Below, in pieces: positions 8,522-18,991 of a stretch of DNA of 57,469 bases (positions are counted from its first letter, which is position 1; the number at the start of each line of letters is the position of its first letter). The notes below the pieces were generated by a model. That model saw only the letters and a program-made list of their open reading frames with translations. It was not told the DNA's origin and ran no database searches. The DNA is from Micromonospora inaquosa (GTDB taxonomy: Bacteria; Actinomycetota; Actinomycetes; Mycobacteriales; Micromonosporaceae). The stretch is from NCBI RefSeq assembly GCF_003857055.1, contig NZ_QGSZ01000148.1, positions 1 to 57,469 of the forward strand. Reading direction: 5' to 3'. Both the position numbers and the translations under genes were made by a program.

Positions 8522-9097
8522 TCAGTCCCCCCTGGCCTCCCAGCGCCAGGAGGTGCGCCGGGCCCGGCCGGGCAGCTCACCCCGGCCGGTCATCCAGAGC
8601 AACACCTCGGGCGCCGGCCCGGTTGGGGCGTCCGGGAAGAGTCGCCGCAGCACCAGCGCGCACAGCCGCTGCGGCGGCTGCCACGGCACACCGAGGCCGA
8701 GGGTGATGTCGTGGGTGTGCAGCAGGGTCTCGGCCACCCCCATGGCGGCGAAGCCGGACGGGTCGCACGGCCCGAAGTGCCAGGCCCGCGCGTCCGGCGG
8801 GGCCGCGTCGACGGCGGCGGCGAGCAGCCCGGCGCAGGCCCGCACCACGGTGAGCACCTGCGCCGGGCTCGCGTCGGGGGAGACCCGCAGGTCGTACGGC
8901 AGGTAGGCGTCATCCGGGCGGCCGGTGACCTGGCCCGCGTAGGCGAGGAGGTCGTGCGCGACGTGCGCCGCGGTGGTCCAGCAGCTCCAGCTCAGCGAGC
9001 CGGCCGGCACCGACCAGTCGCGTTCCCGGTGTGGGATCAGCACCCGGGTCATCTCCTCGGCTGCCTCCCGCAGGTCGGCGCCGTTCATCGCTGACAC
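8522..9097 (-). CDS. DinB-fold, mycothiol-dependent maleylpyruvate isomerase-like protein
   Basis: A 191-aa protein of the maleylpyruvate-isomerase N-terminal/DinB superfamily. Metal-ligand candidates lie at WTTAAHVAHDLLAYAG (His near residue 45) and LLHTHDITLGLG (His-x-His-Asp near residue 130). Actinobacterial members use mycothiol as thiol cofactor or act as metal-dependent transferases of unknown substrate. An internal ATG at 9088 is an alternative start. It is convergent with the GNAT gene. Confidence 0.8.
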   Translation of the reverse strand: MSAMNGADLREAAEEMTRVLIPHRERDWSVPAGSLSWSCWTTAAHVAHDLLAYAGQVTGRPDDAYLPYDLRVSPDASPAQVLTVVRACAGLLAAAVDAAPPDARAWHFGPCDPSGFAAMGVAETLLHTHDITLGLGVPWQPPQRLCALVLRRLFPDAPTGPAPEVLLWMTGRGELPGRARRTSWRWEARGD

Positions 9098-9199
9098 TCG
9101 CCAGCCCCCCGGTCAGCGCTGCGCATGGGAATCCCGTCGTGAGTGGAGAACATCGACGCGTGCAAGAATCCATCCTCGCATGCGGGGGAGGCGAGCAGA

Positions 9200-10183
9200 G
9201 TGTTGCCCAACCTGGTGGTGGACACGACGGTGTTGCCGCCGGCGGAGCGGTTCGAGTTCTGGTATGCCCTGGTCGCTCAGGAGATGGCGCCGGCGCACAT
9301 CAGCAGCGCCCAGCTGGACAACTTCGTCGCGTACGTCCAAGCCATTGATCTTGGCCGCATTCGGATGACCTCGCTGCGGTACCCGTCGCTGGACTCGACC
9401 CGACCGGCGAAACTGGTCCGCAGAGCCGAGGGGAACGTCTACCAGCTCGCGCTGCCACTGACGGGTCGCAGCACCTTGATTCAGGATCGCACCGAGAACA
9501 CGCTCACCGCCGACAGGCACTTCACACTCCTGGACACCCGGCGGCCGCACATCGCCCGGCACAGCGCTGACGGCCCCGGCCTCGCCACCACGATCACCGT
9601 GCAGATACCGCACGCGGCGTTGCCCCTGGCTCCGGACCGGCTCCGCCGCCTGCTGGCCACGCCGCTGCCGTCGCACCTCGGCGTCGGCGGGCTGTTGACC
9701 CACCACCTGCGGAGCATCGCGGCGCACCCGGAGCAGTACGAGCCGGCCCAGGCCGAGGTCCTGGGCGCTGTGGCGCTGGATCTGCTCGCCGCCGCGCTCG
9801 CCCAGTACCTCGACGTCGAGGACACTCTCTCGCCGGAGGCCCGGCAGACCACGCTGCGGGCCCGGGTCGTCGATTTCATCGACCGCCATCTCGACAGTGA
9901 CGAGCTCAACCCGCGCAGCGTCGCCGCCGTCCACCACATCTCGCTGCGATCGCTGCACCGCCTGTTCGAAGCGGAGCAGACGACGGTTGCCGAACTCATC
10001 CGCGCCAAGCGCCTGGAGCAGTGCCGGCGTGACCTCGCCAACCCGTTGCTGCGGCAGCCGATCCATGCCCTAGCCGCCCGCTGGGGGTTTCGGGACAAGG
10101 CCCACTTCAGCCGCGTCTTCCGGGCCCGCTACGGACGTTCACCGCAGGCCTACCGGACGACAGTGGCGCGGCACGATCGGTGA
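9200..10183 (+). CDS. AraC family regulator
   Basis: A 327-aa regulator: an N-terminal AraC_binding_2-like sensor (about residues 20-190) and a C-terminal AraC DNA-binding domain with two helix-turn-helices (LNPRSVAAVHHISLRSLHRLF, then PIHALAARWGFRDKAHFSRVF and the hallmark FRARYGRSPQAYR). GTG 9200 is preferred over the upstream GTG 9143 because GGGGGAGG lies eight bases before it. No obvious target operon adjoins it: upstream is the DinB-like gene on the opposite strand, downstream a convergent small gene. Confidence 0.88.
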   Translation: MLPNLVVDTTVLPPAERFEFWYALVAQEMAPAHISSAQLDNFVAYVQAIDLGRIRMTSLRYPSLDSTRPAKLVRRAEGNVYQLALPLTGRSTLIQDRTENTLTADRHFTLLDTRRPHIARHSADGPGLATTITVQIPHAALPLAPDRLRRLLATPLPSHLGVGGLLTHHLRSIAAHPEQYEPAQAEVLGAVALDLLAAALAQYLDVEDTLSPEARQTTLRARVVDFIDRHLDSDELNPRSVAAVHHISLRSLHRLFEAEQTTVAELIRAKRLEQCRRDLANPLLRQPIHALAARWGFRDKAHFSRVFRARYGRSPQAYRTTVARHDR

Positions 10184-10199
10184 CCCGCCCGACCGGCCA

Positions 10200-10676
10200 C
10201 TATCGTCGGCGGTCGGTCGGATCGTCCTCGACGAAGTCACGGACGGCGGCGCGGATGCTCTCGCCGTACGGGTCGTCGGGTAGCCGCACCAGGTGTTCGC
10301 GGGCGCGGGTGAGGTGTTCCCGGGCCGCACCGACGTTGCCCAGCCGCCGGTGACAGTCCGCCAGGTTGAGATACAGCGACGGCAGGAACGCCTGCACCTG
10401 GAGCGCGGGCGAATACCGCTGGGCGCGTTCGTCGGTCAGCTCGGACGCGGCGGCCAGGGCACGTTCGTCCCAGCTCAACTCCGCCTCGGTGCTGTCCTGC
10501 AGGTCGGCGAGGTAGTGCGCCAGCGTGCAGCGGTGCAGGGCGTCACCGGTGCGGCCGAGCTCGTCCCACAGCGCGGTGAGCAGCTCACGGGCCTGGGCGG
10601 GTGCGCCGCCCTGGCCGAGCTGCACGGCCTCGCCGATGCGGGTCATGGTCGGGTCGGCGGTCGGTTCGTCGGTCAT
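10200..10676 (-). CDS. TPR-like helical-repeat protein
   Basis: A 158-aa all-helical protein with repeat character: ARELLTALWDELGRTGDALHRC, then LYLNLADCHRRLGNVGAAREHL, whose spacing and small/large residue pattern match tetratricopeptide units. It has no catalytic motif and no membrane segment. Small TPR-like proteins of this kind in actinobacteria have no assigned role. It is convergent with the AraC gene, with 16 bp between stops. Confidence 0.65.
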   Translation of the reverse strand: MTDEPTADPTMTRIGEAVQLGQGGAPAQARELLTALWDELGRTGDALHRCTLAHYLADLQDSTEAELSWDERALAAASELTDERAQRYSPALQVQAFLPSLYLNLADCHRRLGNVGAAREHLTRAREHLVRLPDDPYGESIRAAVRDFVEDDPTDRRR

Positions 10677-10732
10677 GTCGCCGATGCTCGGGCCTCAACC
10701 CGGTCGAGGGTCAATTCCTGCCGGCCAGCACG

Positions 10733-11596
10733 TCACCGCTGGGCCACGATGGTCTCGAGCACCGAGCGAGCGGATGTCGGGCGGTGGCCGAGGAGGGTCC
10801 CCAGCGTGGGATCGGTGACGGCGAACTCCTTTTCCCGCGCCGCGCGGTACAGGCCGAGGGTGAAGTCGGCCGCCGCCGCAGGCATGCCTCGTGCGATGGC
10901 GGACGCCCGCCACTCGTCGTCGTCCACGACGACACGTTCGACGGCGCGTCCCGTGATGTCGCTGAGGATGGCGGCCACCGCTTCGAGGTCGAGCATCTCC
11001 GACGCGGTCAGCGGTGCCGTGACCCCGTCGAGTACGCCCTCCTCGACCATGGCGATGGCTGCGGCCTCGGCCAGATCGGCGTGGGCGGTCCAGGACACCG
11101 GGCCGTCCGCCGGCGCCACGAGTTGACCGGTCTCCAGCGCCGCGCCGATGGAGAGGCTGAGCGTGCTCGCGTAGAACCCGTTGCGCAGGGCGGTGAAGGG
11201 AACCCCCAGCCCGGCGAGGTGCTCCTCGGTCGCGGCGTGGGTGGGTTGGGCGGCGAAGAGCGAGTCCCGGGAGGCGGCCTGGTGGCTGGTGTACAGGATT
11301 CGTTTGGCTCCCGCGGCGTGGGCGGCGTCGATGGCGGCGCGGTTCGCGGCGACCGCGGCGTCACCCCGGATGGCGGCGGACACGACGAGGACCTTGTCGG
11401 CACCCTCGAAGGCGTGCGCCAGCGTGGCCGGGTTGGTGAAGTCTCCGGCGCGCACCCGGACACCACGCTCGGCGAGGCTCGCGGCCTTGGCGGTGTCGCG
11501 CACGCTCACGCCCACGGCGTCGGGTGGTAGCCGGTCGAGCAGCCGGTCGACGATCTGGGACCCGAGGTGCCCGGTGGCACCGGTGACGACGAACAT
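10733..11596 (-). CDS. NmrA/QorB-type NAD(P)-binding atypical SDR
   Basis: A 287-aa atypical SDR with an N-terminal dinucleotide motif VTGATGHLGSQIVDRL, in the style of the QOR2/NmrA-like families that act as NAD(P)H-dependent quinone reductases or redox sensors. There is no YxxxK catalytic pair in the usual place; ILYTSHQAA replaces the serine/tyrosine region. ATG 11596 is chosen over GTG 11605 since GAGGGAG gives it an eight-base spacing. It is divergent from a TetR gene, with an inverted repeat between them, so it is probably that regulator's target. Confidence 0.85.
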   Translation of the reverse strand: MFVVTGATGHLGSQIVDRLLDRLPPDAVGVSVRDTAKAASLAERGVRVRAGDFTNPATLAHAFEGADKVLVVSAAIRGDAAVAANRAAIDAAHAAGAKRILYTSHQAASRDSLFAAQPTHAATEEHLAGLGVPFTALRNGFYASTLSLSIGAALETGQLVAPADGPVSWTAHADLAEAAAIAMVEEGVLDGVTAPLTASEMLDLEAVAAILSDITGRAVERVVVDDDEWRASAIARGMPAAAADFTLGLYRAAREKEFAVTDPTLGTLLGHRPTSARSVLETIVAQR

Positions 11597-11654
11597 GGCG
11601 AACACTCCCTCGTTATCGGCGTTACTCGTCGAACGTTAGCAGTGATACGTCGGG

Positions 11655-11674
11655 GTTAACAAGTCGCTGTTAGC
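11655..11674. promoter_or_regulatory. Predicted TetR operator between nmrA-like gene and tetR
   Basis: GTTAACA and TGTTAGC flank a 6-bp spacer (6 of 7 arm positions complementary), 9 bp before the tetR ATG. A further GTTAGC copy lies at 11635-11640. The layout fits an autoregulatory operator covering the divergent promoters. Confidence 0.55.
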
Positions 11675-11682
11675 ATCGATTC

Positions 11683-12396
11683 ATGGTGACGACGCAGGAC
11701 CTGGCATCCCGCGACGACGTCCGTTCGGGCATCGTCGCGGCGGCAACCCAACTGCTGCGCGAGAAGGGCGCGAACGCGGTCACGACGCGCGCTGTCGCCC
11801 AGGCCGCAGGTGTGCAGGCGCCGACCATCTATCGCTTGTTCGGTGACAAGGACGGCCTGATCGACGCCGTCGCCGAGCACGTCATGGCCAGCTACGTCAG
11901 CGGCAAATCGGCAGCCGACGTCGCCACGCGTGACCCGGTCGCGGACCTGCGCTCCGGATGGCGCACGCACGTGGAGTTCGGCCTGACAAACCCCGAGCTG
12001 TACGCGTTGATCGCCGCGCGGGGGAGCCGTACACCCTCGCCGGCAACTGTCGCCGGCCTCGACGTGCTCCGCCGCCGCGTCCGGCGACTCGCCGCAGCCG
12101 GCCTGCTCCGGGTCGACGAACAGCGCGCGCTCCTGATGATCCACTCAGCGGGCAACGGCACCATCCTCACCCTGCTGGGAATGCCCGCCGACCAGCGCGA
12201 CCTCGGTCTGGGCGAGGCCATGCTCGATGCCGTCCTCACCAGCATCCTGTCGACAACTCCGGCGACACCCGACACGACCACGAACGCGGTGGCGGTCACC
12301 TTCGCGACGGTGCTGCCCGACCTCCCGGGGCTCACCGACGCCGAACGCGCGCTGATGGCCGAGTGGCTGCACCGATCGCTGACTCACCTGCCGTGA
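11683..12396 (+). CDS. TetR/AcrR family regulator
   Basis: A 237-aa regulator with an N-terminal helix-turn-helix (VRSGIVAAATQLLREKGANAV then VQAPTIYRLFGDKDGLIDAV, residues 12-60) and a long C-terminal ligand domain. Its divergent partner is an NmrA/QorB-type NAD(P)-binding protein, a common arrangement for oxidative or electrophile stress switches. The downstream rox gene is about 200 bp away with its own leader and need not be part of this regulon. Confidence 0.87.
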   Translation: MVTTQDLASRDDVRSGIVAAATQLLREKGANAVTTRAVAQAAGVQAPTIYRLFGDKDGLIDAVAEHVMASYVSGKSAADVATRDPVADLRSGWRTHVEFGLTNPELYALIAARGSRTPSPATVAGLDVLRRRVRRLAAAGLLRVDEQRALLMIHSAGNGTILTLLGMPADQRDLGLGEAMLDAVLTSILSTTPATPDTTTNAVAVTFATVLPDLPGLTDAERALMAEWLHRSLTHLP

Positions 12397-12443
12397 TCAC
12401 CTCACGGGGAAATAACTCGACGGGACCGCGCCGGGGGAGATAG

Positions 12444-14057
<1,614 letters not shown>

Positions 14058-14058
14058 C

Positions 14059-14074
14059 CCCGCCTCCTGGCGGG
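14059..14074. terminator. Small hairpin after rox
   Basis: CCCGCC-tcct-GGCGGG directly after the rox stop. It is short and without a U-tract, so terminator activity is uncertain. Confidence 0.35.
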
Positions 14075-14117
14075 CCCATCGGTGCGGCTGTGTGGTCGGC
14101 GCTGAGAGACTGACCGG

Positions 14118-16145
14118 GTGACAGGTCTGAGCGCCGAACTCGTGGTCGATGGTCGTGAGCCGCGGACCCCGGCGCTCACCCCGAACGGGCGCCTGCTCTG
14201 CTACGTCCTCGCCCCCACCAGCCGCACCGGTGACCACCTCGACACCGAACTTTGGCTCGTACACACCGATGGTGCCGTCGAGTCGCGCCGGGCGACCGCG
14301 GACACCGCAACCGAATCCCTGCCACGCTGGTCGGCCGACTCGGAGACGCTGTTCTTCCTGTCCGACAGCGCCGACCGCGGTACCCCGCAACTGCACGGGC
14401 TCACCCTCGCCGACGGCACGACGACCACGTTGACCGGCTGGTCCGTCGGCGTCATCGACCACCTGCCGCTCATCGACCCCAACCTGATCGCGCTGCTCGC
14501 CGAGGACGAACCCACCGAGCAGGACGCGCGCCGCGCCCGGGACCGCGACGACGCCATTGTCGTCGGCGAGGGTGAGCAACGTGCCCGGTTGCGCCTGCTC
14601 GACCTGCGTACCGGCCGGGTCGCCACCCCGCAGGTGTTCGGTGACCGGCACGTCGTGGAAATGCGGCAACGTCCCGACGGCGGCCCCCTTGCCGTGCTGA
14701 CCTGGGCGAGCGCTGACAACGACTGCGGCCCGCGCACCGGTCGACTGCACCTGTTCGATCCCGGCACCGGAGATGCGGAGGACCTCGGACCGGTCGAAGT
14801 CGACGCACGATCGCTGACCTGGTGGCCGGGCGAGGACGGTTGGCACCTCGGTTACCTCGCGCTCACCCCACCGGTGCTGCAGGCCGGCACCGCCGTGTTC
14901 GATCTGGCTGTGCGCAGCCGTGTCCTGCGCAACCGCACCGCTGGACTCTCGATGTGCCCCACCGCACTGTGCCAGACCGATGCCGCCCCGCTGGTGGTAT
15001 TCGCCGACGGCCTGAACACGACAGTGGCCCGGCTCGAGCGCACCGAACTCACGAACCTGTCGCATCACCCCGGACGCCTCGACAACCCCACCACCACCCC
15101 TGCCGGCGACACCATCGCCGCACTCACCGGCACCCGCTATCACACCCCGAACGTGCACATCGGACCGCCGACCGGACCACTGCGACGGGTCACCAACACC
15201 CGCCCGGAACTCGACGGCATCGCACTCGGTACGCAGCAACCGCTGGCCTACCGTGCCGCCGACGGCCTCGACCTGGACGGCCTGCTCGTGCTGCCGGTGG
15301 GAAGAACCGCTTCCGAAGGCCCGTTCCCGCTGGTCACGATCGTGCACGGAGGCCCGTACGATCGCTACGCCGATCGCTGTCAGTTGTTCTGGTTCCCGAG
15401 CGCGCAGTGGCTGGCCGCCGCGGGCTACGCGGTGTTGTTACCCAACCCGCGCGGCGGCCAGGGTCATGGCCACCAGTTCGCCGCCAGTGTCGCCGGTCAG
15501 GTCGGACGGCAGGAGTGGACCGACATCCTGACCGGCATCGACCTGCTCATCGCCGAGGGCATCGCCGACCCCGATCGGCTGGGCATCGCCGGCTGGAGCC
15601 ACGGCGGCTTCATGTCCGCCTGGGCCGTCGGCCAGACCGACCGTTTCCGGGCCGCGGTGGTCGGCGCCGGCATCGTCGACTGGGGCATGCTCGCCGCGAC
15701 CGGCGAGAACGGCCAGTTCGAGGCCGCGCTCGGTGGCAGCACCGGCTGGTCCGGCATCGGACCACACCCGCATGACGCGGTCAGCCCGATCTCCTTCGCC
15801 AGCCACATCCGTACTCCCGTGCTCATCGCGCACGGCGCGGCGGACACCAACGTTCCCCTCGGACAGGCCGTGTACCTGCACCGGGCGTTGCGCCACTTCG
15901 ACGTAGAGCACGAGTTCGTGATCTACCCGAGAGAGGGCCACTCGATCCGGGAACGCAACCACCAGCTGGATCTCCTGCGCCGGACCCGAGCCTGGTTTGA
16001 TCGCTGGCTCCGGCCCGAAGAAACAACCCCGCCGAGCGGGCACACCTCACCCGCCGTCCCGACCAGCTCGCCGGCCGACCTCCCCGCATACGAGACATCC
16101 CTCAGAGGCCGAGTGGGACGGGCTGGTCCGGTGTCCCCGCGGTGA
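14118..16145 (+). CDS. S9 family peptidase (prolyl oligopeptidase-like)
   Basis: A 675-aa serine peptidase. An N-terminal seven-bladed propeller-type region (about residues 10-380) precedes an alpha/beta-hydrolase catalytic domain. The nucleophile is Ser494 in GWSHGG, the acid Asp576 in HGAADTNVP and the base His608 in YPREGHS. HGGPYDRYAD forms the oxyanion region. Acylaminoacyl- or dipeptidyl-peptidase activity is likely. The natural domain seems to end near RAWFDRWLRPEE; about 40 further Pro/Ser-rich residues run into the opposite-strand Nudix gene (44-bp overlap), suggesting the original stop was lost. Confidence 0.87.
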   Translation: MTGLSAELVVDGREPRTPALTPNGRLLCYVLAPTSRTGDHLDTELWLVHTDGAVESRRATADTATESLPRWSADSETLFFLSDSADRGTPQLHGLTLADGTTTTLTGWSVGVIDHLPLIDPNLIALLAEDEPTEQDARRARDRDDAIVVGEGEQRARLRLLDLRTGRVATPQVFGDRHVVEMRQRPDGGPLAVLTWASADNDCGPRTGRLHLFDPGTGDAEDLGPVEVDARSLTWWPGEDGWHLGYLALTPPVLQAGTAVFDLAVRSRVLRNRTAGLSMCPTALCQTDAAPLVVFADGLNTTVARLERTELTNLSHHPGRLDNPTTTPAGDTIAALTGTRYHTPNVHIGPPTGPLRRVTNTRPELDGIALGTQQPLAYRAADGLDLDGLLVLPVGRTASEGPFPLVTIVHGGPYDRYADRCQLFWFPSAQWLAAAGYAVLLPNPRGGQGHGHQFAASVAGQVGRQEWTDILTGIDLLIAEGIADPDRLGIAGWSHGGFMSAWAVGQTDRFRAAVVGAGIVDWGMLAATGENGQFEAALGGSTGWSGIGPHPHDAVSPISFASHIRTPVLIAHGAADTNVPLGQAVYLHRALRHFDVEHEFVIYPREGHSIRERNHQLDLLRRTRAWFDRWLRPEETTPPSGHTSPAVPTSSPADLPAYETSLRGRVGRAGPVSPR

Positions 16146-16677
16146 GAAGCGCTGTCAACGGTGTGGTGAGGTCGCGGGGCGAGAACAGCTCAGGCCCCGT
16201 ACTGCCAGCGATCTCCGAAAGCTTCCACCACCGGAACGCGGCCAGGTGTTCCGCAGCGAGTTGGTCGTCTGGCAGCTCGCCGCGGGGCTGAAAGTGGTTC
16301 GTGCGGATGAGGAAGTAGTCGTTGACGATGCCGTCGAAGCCCGGCGCCAGGTCGGCGGCCACGACTTCCTGGTGCCAGACGTGCGGTGGGTCGGCGGTGA
16401 TCGTCAGGCCGGTCTCCTCACGCAGTTCGCGGCGCAGGGCCGTCAACCGATCCTCGCCGGGTTCGATGCCGCCGCCGGGGGCCGCCCAGACGGCCGTCGC
16501 CGACGCTGGCACCACCGGGTGAGGAAAGACGAACTGGCAGAGCAGGATGCGGTTGTCCTCATCAAGGATGATCGCGCGGACGGAGTGGCGCAGGTTCGGC
16601 GTCACGACATGTCGGACGGTGTCCCCGGGTAGGACTGCGACCTGCATGTCTGCGGCGTGCGCGCGGTGATCGTTCAT
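16102..16677 (-). CDS. Nudix hydrolase
   Basis: A 191-aa protein with a perfect Nudix box, G-x5-E-x7-REUxEExGU, seen as GIEPGEDRLTALR followed by RELREETGL (about residues 75-97). Members cleave nucleoside diphosphate-linked compounds with Mg2+. Preceding strands (SVRAIILDEDNRILLCQF) are typical. ATG 16677 follows GAAGG by six bases; the longer frame continues into unrelated sequence. It converges on the S9 peptidase with a 44-bp 3' overlap and diverges from proline iminopeptidase. Confidence 0.88.
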   Translation of the reverse strand: MNDHRAHAADMQVAVLPGDTVRHVVTPNLRHSVRAIILDEDNRILLCQFVFPHPVVPASATAVWAAPGGGIEPGEDRLTALRRELREETGLTITADPPHVWHQEVVAADLAPGFDGIVNDYFLIRTNHFQPRGELPDDQLAAEHLAAFRWWKLSEIAGSTGPELFSPRDLTTPLTALLTAGTPDQPVPLGL

Positions 16678-16804
16678 GCTCGACCTTCTGTGGAGGGTTA
16701 CCCGTCGGAGCCACCGTGCCACGCCGCCACCGCCGCTCCCAGTTCGGAGAACCGGGATGTGCCACTGTGACAGCGTTTCGCCCACCGTGTTGGAGGTGTG
16801 GACC

Positions 16805-17761
16805 TTGAGCGAGTTGTACCCGCCGATTGAGCCGTACACGACGGGCATGCTCGACGTCGGCGACGGCAACGGCGTGTACTGGGAGGTGTCTGGCAACCCG
16901 GAAGGTAAGCCGGCGCTGGTCGTCCACGGCGGGCCCGGTTCGGGGGCCGGTCCTGGCTGGCGCCGGTACTTCGATCCGAAGCGGTACCGGATCGTCCTGT
17001 TCGACCAGCGTGGCTGTGGCCACAGCACACCACACGCGAGCGACCCGACGACCGACATGCGGCACAACACCACCTGGCACCTGATCGCCGACATGGAACG
17101 GCTGCGTAGGCACCTGGGCATCGACCAGTGGCTGCTCTACGGCGGTTCCTGGGGCTCCACGCTCATCCTGGCCTACGCGCAACAGCACCCGCGGCGGGTG
17201 TCCGAGATCGTCATCGCCGCGGTGACCATGACCAGACGCTCGGAGATCGACTGGCTCTATCGGGGCCTCGGCCGGTTCTTTCCTGAGCAGTGGGAACGCT
17301 TCCTGGAGGGTGTCCCTGACACGCCACGAAACGGCGACGTCGTGGCTGCCTATGCCAGCCTTATGGAGCACCCCGACGCCGCCGTGCGAAACAAGGCCAC
17401 GGTTGACTGGTGCGCCTGGGAGGACACGGTGCTGTCCGGAGAGACCGGCGGCGCATCCAACCCGTACGGCGACCGCCCTCCTGCGGCTCGGCTGGCCTTC
17501 GTGCGAATTTGTGCGCACTACTTCTCGCACGGCGCATGGCTGGAGGAAGGCGCGCTGCTGCGCGACGCTGGCCGGCTGTCCGGCATCCCCGGTGTCCTCG
17601 TCCACGGTCGACTCGACCTGGGTGGGCCGCTACAAACGGCGTGGGAACTGCACCATGCCTGGCCGGACGCGGAGCTGATCGTTGTCGAAGGTGTGGGGCA
17701 TCTCGGCACCGCCGAAACCCGTGAGCACGTTCTTTGCGCCCTCGACCGGTTCGCGCGATAG
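16805..17761 (+). CDS. pip: Proline iminopeptidase
   Basis: A 318-aa alpha/beta hydrolase of the S33 family that removes N-terminal proline from peptides. HGGPG (41-45) is the oxyanion motif, Ser115 in GGSWGS the nucleophile, and HGRLDLGGP and EGVGHLG hold the Asp and His. FDQRGCGHSTPH is a family hallmark. TTG 16805 is chosen, as GGAGG stands eight bases before it and the resulting length equals the family norm; GTG 16796 is an alternative. Confidence 0.88.
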   Translation: MSELYPPIEPYTTGMLDVGDGNGVYWEVSGNPEGKPALVVHGGPGSGAGPGWRRYFDPKRYRIVLFDQRGCGHSTPHASDPTTDMRHNTTWHLIADMERLRRHLGIDQWLLYGGSWGSTLILAYAQQHPRRVSEIVIAAVTMTRRSEIDWLYRGLGRFFPEQWERFLEGVPDTPRNGDVVAAYASLMEHPDAAVRNKATVDWCAWEDTVLSGETGGASNPYGDRPPAARLAFVRICAHYFSHGAWLEEGALLRDAGRLSGIPGVLVHGRLDLGGPLQTAWELHHAWPDAELIVVEGVGHLGTAETREHVLCALDRFAR

Positions 17762-18469
17762 GAAGCTCGCGACAGCCGACACCTCCGAGCATCTCGCGGT
17801 CGGCGTCCTCCGCGCCGTTTATTGGCTTACCAGTAACGATAATCCAATAAACTACTACCACGAAACGGGCATAACGTACGCGCATCATAATGACAGTTCT
17901 TGTGCGTAATGCATCAGGCTGGTGTACCCGCAGCTTGGGCAGTCTGATCCGGTCTGCTCAGGACGACCGCTGGCCCGGTCCCGGCGACCCACCCCGAACG
18001 TCCTCGCCAGCGGTGCGCCGGCGGCAGTGCGAGCACCTGGCTTGGGCGCCCAGGCCCCCCCAGCTGCGCACGGAAGCGCTCGGGGGCAAGATCCGCACAA
18101 CACTGTGTCCCGCGTCCCCGAAACAGCGGTCGCCTCAGCGCTTCGCCAGGCGCTCACCTTCATGCAGGGTGCCGACGAACAGCTGGTCAGCGTCGATTAC
18201 CTGCGGGGGCTGTTCAGCCAGGCTTGAACCACCTCGTGCGGCGACTTTGACCCTTCGCGACATTGCCGTCGTCAGGTACGCGGCGGCCCGGAACTCCACG
18301 ACTGAACCGTCCCGACGTTTGCGTCTCTTGCTCTTCGAAATGGTTGGTCCTCTTCGGCATGTCGCTTGCGATTGATCCACCTAGACGGATCGGGCCGATC
18401 TGTTGATCCTATTCAGGCTGCGGTGCGGTCCAGCTCGATGACCCCGAACGGGGCGAGCGGCCGCACCCT
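17762..18469. other. 708-bp low-coding region with AT-rich pocket
   Basis: No gene is convincing here. 17816-17910 is unusually AT-rich and contains a perfect 9-bp inverted repeat (GTTTATTGG at 17817-17825, CCAATAAAC at 17844-17852). Two overlapping open frames have weak support: plus-strand 17922-18227, whose last 40 codons (ending VSVDYLRGLFSQA) have good codon use, and minus-strand 18135-18380 (81 codons, basic N-terminus KSKRRKRRDG). They overlap at 18135-18227, so that stretch could code on only one strand. The region borders an HNH endonuclease and looks like the edge of an acquired or decayed segment. Confidence 0.5.
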
Positions 18470-18931
18470 TTACATCCGGGCGTACGCACCGCGCGCCAGC
18501 GCCACCTCGGCGGCCTGGCGCTCGCGCCAACGGCGTTGACTGTCGCGATTGCAGGCGCGGCACGTCCGGCGGTACCGCCCCGTTGATGCGTCGACCTCGC
18601 GATCGTGGCCGTTGCGGCACGTCGGGCCCTGCGCTCTCGTGCGGCAGTTCTCGGCGTGACTGACCTGTCGCAGATGCGTGGGTTCGACGCAGTCCTTGAC
18701 GTTGCAGAGGTGGTCGACTTCCAAGTCGGGGTCATAACCCCCGACGAAGACGGCGTACGCCGCGATGTGTGCCCACGCCCGGCCCGCGACCTTCTGGTAA
18801 ACGCCGCGCTGGGTGCCGTAGCCGTGGATGATCAGGCAGCCGTCATCCCGTCTGGTCGAGCGCTCGGTGAGATGCTGCCGGAGACTGTCCTCGGTGAAGT
18901 GTCGGGACAAACCGTTGACCTGGCTCAGCAC
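18470..18931 (-). CDS. HNH endonuclease
   Basis: A 153-aa HNH nuclease. The core is LEVDHLCNVKDCVEPTHL (residues about 85-103), giving the first His (DH), a central Asn-rich part and a zinc pair (C..C), followed by a second knuckle CRNGH and CRACN. This is the phage/homing-type HNH organisation with zinc-ribbon cysteines. Its N-terminal part YQKVAGRAWAHIAAY also occurs as a decayed copy at 19738-19785. It may be part of a mobile remnant; no integrase or terminase is beside it. Confidence 0.82.
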   Translation of the reverse strand: MLSQVNGLSRHFTEDSLRQHLTERSTRRDDGCLIIHGYGTQRGVYQKVAGRAWAHIAAYAVFVGGYDPDLEVDHLCNVKDCVEPTHLRQVSHAENCRTRAQGPTCRNGHDREVDASTGRYRRTCRACNRDSQRRWRERQAAEVALARGAYARM

Positions 18932-18991
18932 ACCGTCACCCTATGCCACACACCTCGCCCGTTGGGCCGGACAGGGCTGATGCGGCACTGA

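Noticed and set aside
17890..18375. A plus-strand 161-codon gene in the AT-rich island
   Set aside because: No recognisable domain, poor codon use in most of it and overlap with other equally weak frames; kept only as part of the region description.
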